Under the pieces are notes generated by a model. It saw only the letters and a program-made list of their open reading frames with translations. It was not told the origin of the DNA and did not search any database. 64,000 nucleotides of DNA. It comes from Monarcha castaneiventris obscurior. Its lineage: Eukaryota > Chordata > Aves > Passeriformes > Monarchidae. The stretch spans positions 10,119,001 to 10,183,000 of the forward strand of contig JAMPIT010000884.1 of NCBI GenBank assembly GCA_026261815.1, in the 5' to 3' direction. A program made the position numbers and the translations under genes. Each line of letters opens with the position of its first letter. Position 1 is the stretch's first letter. This document shows positions 26,268-37,643 of this stretch, one piece after another.

Positions 26268-26325
26268 AGCTGGCACAGCATGTGGTTCATCAGGTGTCAG
26301 TTCAGCCTGTCCACAGCACCCAAGC
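26268..26325 (+). repeat. Unclassified 58-bp interspersed repeat, copy 1
   Basis: Begins AGCTGGCACAGCATGTGG and ends CCACAGCACCCAAGC. It differs from 30099-30156 at three positions over 58 bp, and the flanks of the two copies are unrelated. It does not resemble CR1, and I do not recognise its family. Confidence 0.8.
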
Positions 26326-29300
26326 CTCCTTGGCTCACTCTAGGCTGCACTGCAATTTAGGCTTTCGCAGGGTGAAGTGATCTGCTTCACCCCTCTGATA
26401 GCAGCTTGGGAACAGAAAGAGAAATTATAATGTTTGGCAACATTATTTTCCAAGTTCATGCTACTCCTGGTTGTTGGAAGATCTACCCTGAATCCTCCTT
26501 GTTCTTCATATTCTGCTCACTAATGCTGCTGTCTTTGCCTCCACAGTCCCCAGCTCCCTGGCACACCCTCTGCTGTAAAACACAGCCACCAGCAGAAACT
26601 TGTGATAAGCCTCAGTGTGGGTCCAATCCCGTGATTAATAGAGATGGACAAAATTATACTGAACTGGGACAAATCTGTAAATTTAACTCCCCATCTTTTG
26701 TATCATCTAACAGTATGTCAGAAGACCATAACACAGTCTAAGAGTGTAAGACAATGTGGTTTCCTGAGACTGGGAGGGACTGGAGCCAGTGACCCAGGAG
26801 GTCCCATGCCTTCCCATGCTCTTCTTTTCTTTCCATGCTCCCTTCTTGCTGCTACACATCTAAATTTAGGCTGTAAACTAATTTTAACTGTAAGGGGCAT
26901 GGGGTTGACTCTTTTGAGTGTCTGACACACTGTAAGAGCAGGGTAACTAAAACACAAATGCTTATGTAAATCCATCTTTGATTTTGTAATCAATTTAGTT
27001 CACTAATTTGTTGCAGGGATTGGCTGAAGTAACATGCCAGAATTTTTCCAGCCTCTGCCACAAAACTGACAAGCGTAGGTTTTCTGGTTTTGTTTTTACT
27101 TCCTTTCAAGGGTAATAACTTCCCTTTTCATAAAATGCCAACATATTCTTTTAAAACTGTCAGGCTGCCATCAACCTGGTCATGATCCAGTGCCAGGCCA
27201 TAGCCAGACAAGATGAGTTACAAGGTAATCTTTCCTCTGCCAAACAATACAAAGATACTGGCACCTTTTCTCATGGCTGCAAATCAGCTCAAAGGGCCAC
27301 AGAAATCAGAAACCCAAGAATTACTTCTTCCTCTTTTTGGGGTTTGCCTTGCAAGAAAAGTGGTGTTCTGCAAGGAATTGAATGTTTTCACTAATAGCAT
27401 GCTTCTTCCCTTTCTCCAAGCCTTTTCCTCCACAGAAGTCCTGGATATAATTTTAATGAAATTGAGGACGCCCTCCCCCTCTCCAAGTTATACACTGGAT
27501 TCCTGAAGACTGGTTTCAAGGAAACGCTACTCCCGAGATGAAATGCAAAGCAGCTGCACAACTTTGGCAGGGGAGACTGCACAAATGCCACCAAAAAGTG
27601 AATCACTGCCTCAGCCTAACTGGAAGTGTATCAATATTCCTACTCAGGAAGGTCATGCCGCAGTGGAGAGCATCCTTCACATCATGTAGAAAAAATAGTA
27701 CACAAGACCACAGAACCAGAAGATGAACCCCATTTTTTCATTTGGCTGACATGGAAAATGAGGCTTTTCAAAGCTTCTCAGTTGGTAAATTAATACATCA
27801 GCATGGTCAGAGTTTTAAGAGAGATCCTTAAAGCAGCGATAGTTTCATGTGACTTCAAGACTGCACCTACATTCTTTGCTGCTACAATCCCTCCAAACTT
27901 GTTTTTAAAGGATTTGAGATGTATGTGGATGGTACCAAACTTTCACCTCCTTCCTCCATCTCTCACTTGGGTATTCAAAGGAGGGCATGCCAGCCTCTTA
28001 ATTTAATAGCTCTGGAAGGACATCAAGAATTGTGATGAAAACAAGTGTCTCCATGCAGGACTTGCTGGAATAAATGCAGAACCATCAGGTTTGCACATGC
28101 AGAGACCAGGTAGGGATTGTAAGAAGATCCAGTTAATGCTTCTGGGAGAATATTCTTTTTTTAAAAAACATTTTTAGTTTTATGACCATAAAGTATACAG
28201 TCAGCCTAGAGACATTAGTGCATCAATCCTTCCTCATACCAGTTTGTTGTGCAACACAGTACTTATGTTTTGCCAAGCTGAGAAAAGTTTACCTGGACAC
28301 TGACTGGAGTCAAGCTGGTTTTCATTTTGCCTACATGGCACCACTGGGAACAGAAATTCCAGGAGCCAAACCCTGCCTTCAACTCAATGTGGACAACTCC
28401 CTGTTTCCAATAAGGCAGAACAGTGCTAAGTTAAAGGTAGGATTTGCATCCACAGTAGCAAAACAGTTAAAAATGCCAAGACATATTCAAAAACTGAGAC
28501 AGCCACACATTCTGACAATGCTTGCAGCAATAAAAGTATAAATATTAATTTCTTTCACAACAGCAAGCATATAGGGTATTATCAGGTGTTTGCTGATAAT
28601 GGTGTGTTATGGAGCGATAATGGTATGGAGCGAAAGGTGACTTTTTTTTCAGAATGACTTCTCAGAGTAGAAATGTCCTCTACAAAGCATGGAATTATCT
28701 AATATATTAATGATATTCATTGCTATAATTACTTGGTATTAGAACAAATATCCACATATGGTACTTGCAAAAAAGCCCATACAAGTATAATATCCATCAT
28801 ACACATCCTTTTTCGAAAACTGGGACTATCATTGGAATTTAGTCAGCTTTGGGCTCTATACAAACAATTTAGAAGCACACAATAGCCATTTATCAGAGAA
28901 TTCCAGCAAGGTATTATCTTTGGGAAACATGAATAAGAATTTCCAGAAGTAGATTACAGGTCCCCAGAATGGTAAGGGCACATAACTCCAGTATTCACAA
29001 TTCTAGTGTTTGCATCTTTTAATCCAACACAACGTATCATTGGAAAGGTAATGTTTGCAGTCATGTTAGAAATCCCAACCCCCCACACATGCAATATTAG
29101 AGAGATGGTAGCTGAATATCAAACACACCGAAGTTTAAGGTATGAAGTTTGAGACAGGCACACAGAAGTTGATAGGAAAACTTTCACAATATTTCAGCTC
29201 AATTGTTCTGGAAGTATGAAAAGAATGATTAAAGAAAATAAAAAAGAAAGGTGACACAGCTCACTGAAAGCATGAAGTGATTTAGGAGTTTGTCTAGTTC

Positions 29301-30098
29301 TGCTTAGGAAGCCAAATGAACCACTCACCAAAGGAAAATGATATCCAGTAAGAAAAGGAAATCAGATGAATACACAATTTACACACCGTCTAGATAAGAG
29401 ATATTTACCTTCCGATAACTTTAAATTCAACCACTGAAATCAAGTATTTCCGGTCTCAAAAACTCTTGTGACTTATACCAACATCTTTATAGCTCTAATC
29501 CATGTAGTTGGAGATGAAAAAAAAAGAAAAAGAAAATTAAACAGAGCTTGAGGTACCTACACTCCAACTCAATCTGTTACGGCATACACAGCAAGATAAG
29601 GTACAGTCAATAAGGAAGTCCTCAGGCAATCTTCTGCCTATAGAACACCCCAAACAAAGTAGTCTTCTTTTTCTTGCTCAGTATATTTCATTTGAAATGT
29701 TTAACTAGAAAATGGGGTTAGATCAAAACCAGATTTCCAGGGAGAGCTGCACTTTAGATGCACGCCAAAGCTCAGTGCAAAATACTAGACATGCAAGCCA
29801 TGATGATGGAGAAACCAAGTTTCCACTCTTAAATTTATATAGCATAATTAGCAAAAAATCTACTCAGAAAAATATTTTAAATATATTTTAGTGGTTAAGC
29901 AGCACTTTTCTGTCTGATGACAAATCATACTCTTTACATCAAATCCAACTTCACCCAAGAGCTGCTTTTGACTTAAGTCTAGTAGTATAAAAGCATATTA
30001 AAACTGATGTGTAGTTGAATTTTACCTGTGCTTCAAGACATCTTGAAAAAGGTAGTAAAGGTTGTCTTGGTGCTATTGGAACCCAGTTTCTTTGCATT

Positions 30099-30156
30099 AG
30101 CTGGCACAGCATGTGGCTCATCAAGTGTCAGTTCAGCCTGTCCACAGCACCCAAAC
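30099..30156 (+). repeat. Unclassified 58-bp interspersed repeat, copy 2
   Basis: Direct-orientation partner of 26268-26325 (three mismatches). Its right edge meets the 9-bp minisatellite at 30156 with no gap. Confidence 0.8.
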
Positions 30157-30200
30157 ATGAAAAACATGAAAAACATGAAAAACATGAAAAACATGAAAAG
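30156..30200 (+). repeat. Minisatellite, CATGAAAAA x 5
   Basis: Five consecutive 9-bp units starting at 30156, 30165, 30174, 30183 and 30192. Only the last base of the fifth unit differs (G for A). Confidence 0.95.
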
Positions 30201-30210
30201 CCTTTCAACA

Positions 30211-30252
30211 TTTCACTGAAGAGAAACCATCTCTTTCACTGAAGAGAACCAT
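30211..30252 (+). repeat. Short tandem duplication
   Basis: TTTCACTGAAGAGAAACCAT at 30211-30230 recurs at 30234-30252 with one A fewer. It sits between the minisatellite and a CR1 tail. Confidence 0.8.
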
Positions 30253-30300
30253 TTAGGTTGGAAAAAACCCTTATGACCCTTGAGTCCAACCACTTCTCCC
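30246..30300 (-). mobile_element. CR1 LINE, short 3' fragment
   Basis: Seen: GAACCATTTAGGTTGGAAAA followed by ACCCTTATGACCCTTGAGTC and CAACCACTTCTCCC. This is the reverse complement of a CR1 3' terminus. It lies immediately right of a short duplication and a 9-bp minisatellite. Confidence 0.75.
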
Positions 30301-33104
30301 AGTCCTTCTCTTCTCCTTCCTCCTGTTTTCTGGAAAGCAACAGCATACCAGCATAATACTTGTAACTGGATCATGTAAATCAAATAAAAATGTACCTGCT
30401 GGATCTCACTGGATCAGGAATCAGCACCAAAATCATTCTCCTCTCCACAACATGTCCTATCATAATGCCAGAGAACTCAGGAGAACAAGCCCCCAGCAAC
30501 CCCATTTTGCACATCGTTCAACAGCTTTGAGGTTTTTCAACAAAGGCATGTGGACAGGTGTAAGACAAAGGGGAGAGCCGGCAGGTGTGTCCCACCAATG
30601 AGCTCAATGCCCCCTTTAGGTGAAAACTCATCTAAAGGGAGCACTGGTTTGATGCCAAAGCTCTAATAACATACCAAGTCAGTAACTAAGCTAAAAGACT
30701 AATCTCATAAAAGACCAACCTAACTCCTCTCTTAAGGAAAGGACTCACTCTTCTTAGGAAAAGCCATGTGCTGTTGGATGTCTAGAGAGTGAGCGTTATT
30801 ACAGGCAAGGATCTAGGTGCTGTATGCACCTAAAGTAAATTTGGTTCTTGCCTCAGAGAACTCCCAAATAAAGAGGTCAAGAGAGAAGATGCAGATTCAG
30901 GTAGACAGTCAAAAGACAAAAGGGATGCACGGACAAAGAACAGCATTGTAAAAGTACCTGCAACAAGCCGTAGACAAAACTGTGTTTGCAGGCATTCTTG
31001 AGGTGCAGGCTCAAGGAAGATTTTGAAGGAAAAGAACAAAACATGATTTTGTATAACTATAGAAAAATCCTCTAATATATAAACAGCAGCAGTGGAAGGG
31101 AAGCTTGACATACTCAGCATATGGCAGTGCATCATTTTTAAATGAAAAATAACAAAATAGCTCATGAAATGTCACAAACATACCTTAAGCACAGGGTGAT
31201 ATTTTTAAATTGTCTGTATCTGTTTTGACATTTCAGTATTTACTATTTACCTACTCTTTTACATTAACATTGAACCAATCTGACTTTACTTTAGCAGGCA
31301 GCACTTTATTAACACTCCTAAACATTAAGTTTCCTCAAAAATGCCTTCAACATGCAATTTGGATGACAGACAGGTGTGAAAAGCCAGCTCTAACTGAAAA
31401 GTACTAAGAAATGGAATGAACTTTGGCATGACAATATGTCAAGTTCAGTTATTATAAAAATACAGCAAACATGAAGAGTAGACAGTGTGCCACAGGGAAA
31501 AGTCTTACACAGGTTGATTGTGTGTATCCACATTTCTTTCATGGACTCCTAATCATAACATAGTGGTGAGTAAAGCAGTGCCAGTGCTGCAAGCTACATT
31601 CACATAAACTTTATATACAAACTTTAATTGTATTTAACATGTTTGCCTTAAAGAAGAAACGGTCCCATGGTAATATCATAGTCTACCTCAATCCCCCTAT
31701 CCCAGCCATCCCACAGCTAGCAGGGGATCACTTTGTGCAACACAGACAGGAGCGGGAAAAGACTAAATACACTTTGAAACATTTAGCTAGTTAACTTTTT
31801 AAAAAGTAGTTTACCCTGAATGTGCATCCCTTTTCCCCTCAATGCTGGACCGGCATGGCTGAGCTCACATCAGCTCCAGGGATAGTTGCAAACCTTCACA
31901 ACCATGTTTTGCCCTGGATCATTTGCTTCAAAGAGAAATTAAAAAAAAAAAAAAAAGAAGAGAGAATAGAAAAAGAAAAACAGGGCACGGCATTAACACT
32001 GCCCTTTCCCCTCCTGTGGCTGAGCAGGACCAAGGATTAGCTTCTTTGCAGAAAACCTCTAGAGGAGAAATAATGAAATTTTGCTCTTCACAGGCATTTA
32101 AAACATGACCATATTTTAGGAATTGTACCAACAGGAGAGGAAGAAGTGTTCTCACAACTAAGTGCCTTCCTTGCATTCTTTCCCAGCATTCATGGGACAG
32201 AAAAAAACTCAAAGAAAAATAACTATCCTGCCTCACCTGGTCATTATTAATTACAGAGTTAATCAAACTGGAAAGGCCACACAACCCAATTTAATTAGAA
32301 ATTTGGAGAGAAATCATTCTTTTTTTGGTTTTGGTTTGTTTTTTTTTTTTTTTACTGTTGCTCTTCCATTGCTTTTAGGCAGGGGGAGAGTAAACAGAAA
32401 TCGTCATTTTCTGACTGCATGGACAGGCAAAAGCTAGAATTGACTTATTTAACATGGGAGGAAGAAAGGTGAGATTTCTGGTGAATGGCAGGAAAAAACT
32501 AAACACCTGTCATATTAACTAGAAAGAAACCTGCTATCTACTGAAACTCTACTGAGCAGCGTATGACCCCATTTACACAAGGCTTGAATTACAGGATATT
32601 TGTTGTAACAAACAGAAAAATTCCACAGAACCCAAGCCAGGGGTCAGGCTGGGCAGTATGTCACAACTCTGTCCCCAAGCTGACAACCTTGCCCTGGTGC
32701 AAAGACCAGCCCTACCAAGGAAACACGTGCGATTTGCTGGGTAAGTCTCCTTTTTTTTCCCTTGGCCACAAGGCTAAGAGGAAGGCACTTGTCCTGCTAC
32801 TCATCCCATAGGAAGCTTCAGACAGGGGAAAGGGCAGGCCTGTTGATGGAAAGAAACTCTGCAATACACATAAAGAGTCAGTGGATAGTGGCAGAGGGAC
32901 ATGAGGAATGTCCTTGCTCCTTTGCTGTCCTTCACCTGCAAGACAAGGAAATTACAACAACGTTGTTACCATTGCGCAAGGTGAAAAATCCTTTCTTACC
33001 ATCCTGAGTCTCTAAACGACCATCTGGAGAAAGCTTCCAGTGAATGGTCAGGTCCTTACAAGAAGCATCTGAGGAACCTATTACCTCATGCACACACAGG
33101 ACGG
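30301..33104. other. Intergenic DNA
   Basis: Contains A16 (31941-31956) and T15 (32339-32353) runs and unique sequence. No gene was recognised. Confidence 0.6.
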
Positions 33105-33595
33105 TTCAGGGCTCCTCAGGACAGGAAAGACCTGGAGCTCCTGGAGCAGGGCCAGTGGAAGGTAACAGAGGAGATGAGGGGAGTGGAGCATCTCCCTGAT
33201 GAGGAAAGGCTGAGGGAGCTGGGGCTGTCCAGCCTCGAAAGGAGCCCCAGCTGAGAGGGGCCCTCAGCCCTGTGTGTCCCTGTGTGCAGGGAGGGCTCCG
33301 AGCAGGGCCCAGGCTCTGCTCCGGGGGCCCAGCAATGGCACCAGAGCAACGGGCAGGGACTGATCCCAGGGAGTTCCACCTGGACATGAGGCAGAACTTC
33401 TTCCCTGTGCAATGCCCGAGCCCTGAACAGATTGTCCAGAGAGGGTGTGGAGTCTCCTCACTGAAGATATTCCAGACCCATCTGGACACAATCCTGTGCC
33501 GTGTGCTCTGGGATGGCCCCGCTGGAACACGGAGGTGGCACCAGTGACCCACTGTGGTGCCTTCCAGCCTTACTCAGTCTGTGACTATGTGACAG
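33105..33595 (+). mobile_element. CR1 LINE 3' fragment
   Basis: Seen: plus-strand CR1 sequence (GGCTGAGGGAGCTGGGGCTG, CCTGTGTGTCCCTGTGTGCA, GAACTTCTTCCCTGTGCAAT). It ends in CCTTCCAGCCTTACTCAGTC and TGTGACTATGTGAC. By eye it differs at only about seven positions over 370 bp from the reverse complement of the copy at 9691-10390. Several open frames of 60-150 codons cross both strands, and none is a gene. Confidence 0.9.
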
Positions 33596-36096
33596 GTCTA
33601 ATGTGGCAAGAAGCAGGACTGTCCCAAGGAGTGCAGGGTGTGCACTCACTCCTTGGAATCCAGCCTCTCGCCTGTCATATTACATGGATAGCTGATGAGA
33701 AAGTAAGGCCACAATTTCGTTATAAACCAAAGTTCACAGCATCAGGAGTATTACAGCAGGGCAATAGTGGCAGGAAAAGGAAATATGCTCGGTGATTCCT
33801 TAACATAAGATCCCAGCTTAGGAAAGTACTTCCTAAGTGCCTGCAGGTCAGGCAAAACAACTGGCTAACACAATATCCTGCCTCTAATGGTGTCCAATAG
33901 CAGATGCCTGGGTAGATGTGTATGAGAAACACAGAAAGAATAAAACAATTCTCCTTGACATGTTCCTTCTCTGCTTCTAGCAATCCCAAGTATTATGGGG
34001 AGATGGAGAAAAAGAAAATCATATTCCTGCTGATGTCTCCATGGACCTATGCAAATCACCATCCTTGGGTGCCTCTTTTGCCTTACCTTTTTCCCCCACC
34101 TTTCTCCTGCTCTTTACACTAGAGCACACCTGAGCAAAGGGCTGCCTTGCAGTGCTTATGAATGACATTCAGGGCCATCTGAACAAGGTTTGCAGAAGAA
34201 ACTGTAGGAAAACCCCCATCCTCATATTCTGTCTGCTTTTGCATGCAAAACCAAAGGGATGATAGATAAAAGCCCTCAATATGCAGTCCCTCCTCACTTT
34301 TTCTCCTGCCAGAAAAACAGAGGAACTGAAAACAAATTCTTTTTGCAACCTTGTTCCTTTCCATACAACATCAATAGCATAGAACAAATTCAGAATGTAA
34401 GCGGGAATACAGCAGATGCCACATAAGAGCTACTGCTGCTGCCTTCGCGAGGACTGGGGATGACTCACTGGAGACCTAAGACAGCACAGAAGATGGAAAG
34501 GCCAGGCACTGCTTTCCACAAAGAAACTGCATATGCTATAATTAAGCTAATCTTCTTACAAATGAACTGAAAATTCTTTTGAAGGCCTAGTTAGTCTTAG
34601 GAAGAAATGGCATATATAAGCCACAGCCTTAGTGTAAACTACTTCTTTCCAATGTATTTGAGTACCATTATCAAAAGTGGATGCATATATCTGAATGATA
34701 GAACAACTATAATTGAGGGGAAAATTTGGCCTGGTCTCAAAAATCAAGCTAGAATTATAGTTACATCGATATTAAGCAGAAAAAAACCCCAACCATTACT
34801 TTCCTAGCTTAAATCTCTTCTGAAAACACACTTTAAAATCTGATACTAAACAGTCCAGCCATAGTCCTGATAAAAAATACAGTACAACAGATGACACACT
34901 AGGAAAAATAAAACAAAATTAACATCCCAACGTTTGTGGCTGGACCACTGTACCATTACTGGCATTTTGCTTATGTAGTGATTCCATTGGTGTTTTGCAT
35001 TACATGGCAAAACCATAGGTTCCCCTTCTAAGAAAAGAATTGCTTAATGTGCCAAATGGTACATCTGGAGAGAAGTACTGCCAGCCTGCAACGATAACAA
35101 CAAAAATACATTAATTCAATGGTTGCTGGCTACGTTTCTAAATAATGATGCTCCTCACAATATTCCTATTAGGAATCATATTTTGGTAATGTATTACCTA
35201 ACACTTTCAGGCTGGAAAGCATGTTCAATCCACTATTCTATGGCTTTTTATTTTTCTGGCAAATCTGACAGCTGCAGAGGACATGACTGTGGGATTGGTG
35301 AAATATAATGTATTATTAGTGCTTTGCTTTAGCTTTTTAATCAAATTATTCTGTGACCTTTCACTGTCAGAGACACTATCAGGCACAAAAACTGTTTGAT
35401 CTTCAAATGAGTAATTTAAAATTAAGCCTTCTGCCTGATAGCATGGATTAAGTGTCATGTGGTATTTAAGGTTCAGCACAAGTATAAGGAAAAACAGGTA
35501 GAAAGGACCTACTAGATCACACATGATCCATTATAATACATATTTCCAAAGCCTATTATACTATTACCATATAAAGTCTAGCAGGCCCTTACAAGCAGTA
35601 ACTTTGCTACTTCTTTGGGAGGTTTCTGCACCAATCAAACTTCTCCTGGCAATAGGATTCCTGCAGGAGAGGCCTCAGTGCCCCTTGTCTAACTTGTTGC
35701 AGGGCTCTGAGTGGCTGAAAGTCTACAGCTGTGCAACTCCAAGTGAAAACCTGCAGCAGACCTCAGCTGAAGCCTTAAATTATGCCTCCTTTTTAACAGT
35801 GTTTTCTTCCTGACAATTTCACTGAAAGAAAGAAAAGACATCCCAAGCATTTTAGACTCCAAAGACTCAAGTTTACACAGAATGATAGATACCATAGCCA
35901 GATATGCTGATTTAACCCCAGTAACACAAAATACAACCTATTCCAGCAGAAGAGATACAGCAGATGTTGTTGAAGATGCTAGTGCAGTAAGGAACATGAC
36001 TAATTCAGGGTAGGTTCAAGACATCACCAGCTGCATCTGTCCCAGCAGACGAGGCAGTGATATGGAGACGCCTCAGAGCAAGGCTCTCCTTTGTGA

Positions 36097-36447
36097 CAGC
36101 TGTGCCAAACCATCCAGGAGCACAACCAGGCAGAGGTGCAGCTGTGTCAGAAGCTGGAGGAGCTCTCTGGTTTTGAGGTTTGTAACAGTCGCTGCATTAC
36201 AAAAGACCATCCAAAGAATATGGGTGATTTTTTTTTCCACTAAAGGTGAGAAGTTTTCCAACTGAATACCTCCCTGATTCAGAGGCTCCAGGCACACTTT
36301 TGGGAGCTTCTGGAAAGTGGCCTACTCAAAGATCTTGGAGCAAAAGTTGCTCAAAACATCGTTTTGGAGTTGTTCACAACCAGTCTGAAAGAGTCTGTGG
36401 ATCATTTTAAATACTCAGTAGAAAAAAAGGGTGATTCCTTTTTCTAA
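36097..36447 (+). pseudogene. Possible decayed coding frame of unknown origin
   Basis: One plus-strand phase reads 116 sense-like codons, interrupted only by two close stops (36241 TAA and 36247 TGA), and ends at TAA 36445. The residues look protein-like: QEHNQAEVQLCQKLEELSG before the stops, and LIQRLQAHFWELLESGLLKD and SLKESVDHFKYSVEKK after them. No Met start is evident and a stop lies just upstream (36094). I do not recognise the family. It could be a processed-pseudogene fragment, or chance in DNA of ordinary composition. An overlapping minus-strand frame at 36073-36297 argues for caution. Confidence 0.25.
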
Positions 36448-37615
36448 TGAATATTTCATCCCCAAAAGAATCTAGAGGGCAAACTGAGATAGCTGAGACA
36501 AGATACTTAACAGGGCAGTAGAAATGTTTCAGGGATGACACACCCGTGCATGTGACAACGTAGACACAACACAGGTGAAATATTTGAAATTCTGTAAAAA
36601 CCCATGGGTCATTATTACACTCTGCTTACGGCTGGAGGGGTAAGAAAAGATGTGGCTCTCAGGGTTTCATCCCTTAGAAGCTGCCTTTATGCTGTAAAAT
36701 TTCTCGTCAGCTAGAACAAAGACTGCAGGGTGGGACTGTGGGAACTGCTGGTTTTGAACAGCACATGGATGGCCCCATGTTGCCATCCAAATCCCTGCCA
36801 GTTTGGGTGTATGGGCAGTGCTGTAGATGTCTACTGGGGAGGTATACTGCTCCAGACTTCAACCAGGTAATTACCACCTCCCATAGCATCAATGAATATT
36901 GAAAAATACAATTCAATCCAAATGGAACTTCTCAAAAGTCTCCATTCATCCTCTCCCCCACATGGACAAACTGCCAATTGCTTCCGTGTTCCACCATGTG
37001 AAGAATGTAAATTGTTTTGACATTTACCAGTGCTTCGTAAAACTGAAAGCACCTCCTCATAAACTGACCACGCACTTTCATAAGACAGACTTGAAGGTTG
37101 CAAAGGAGTCAAGTTTAGCAAACAAACTCACCTGTCCTCCAAATATATTGACATTTTTCATCTCACACAGCAGTTCCTTTATTTTCCCAAAGACCAGAAT
37201 TTTTACACTCCAGTAGGTATTTTTCAGGATTGCTCTTTAGTTCCTTCCTGAAGAAACATGTTTGCAAATTGATCTTATCTAAGTTGTTTCCTTCTCTGAC
37301 ACAGAATATTAATGGAAGTTTGAACAATGAACTCAGAGCAGCATGCCTGTCACCAAGGGGATGAGGAGTGCCTATAGTTAGACACAAGCTATGGAACTTT
37401 CCAAACAGCTTTGGAAGGCTGATCTCTACAAAGTGTTATATTATTTGTTTACTTTTAATGTCCAGACTTGTGCTTCATTGTATTGAACAATCAGCCCTGA
37501 GGTCTTCCTAGTGGCATATACAACATGTCTCTTATTTTAGTGTCAGTCATCAAATCTACAAGTCTAGCTCGCACAACACACATAATGAATTTTTGCCTAA
37601 CTTTTATGCAGCGAA

Positions 37616-37643
37616 AACATTGTTTTTCATGAAAAACAATGTT
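37616..37643. repeat. 28-bp perfect palindrome
   Basis: The left arm AACATTGTTTTT and right arm AAAAACAATGTT are exact reverse complements. They flank CATG, itself a palindrome, so all 28 bases are self-complementary. Confidence 0.95.

Larger units (their letters stand above)
23218..30098. other. Intergenic DNA
   Basis: Contains an AT-rich stretch with TAAGTAA-like units (about 25010-25062), the 53-bp duplication and copy 1 of the 58-bp repeat. The longest frame, plus strand 24042-24458, has no recognisable features. Confidence 0.6.

Noticed and set aside
30156..30200. CRISPR-like regular spacing of short repeats
   Set aside because: Units are head-to-tail with no spacers, in an animal genome. 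It is a minisatellite.
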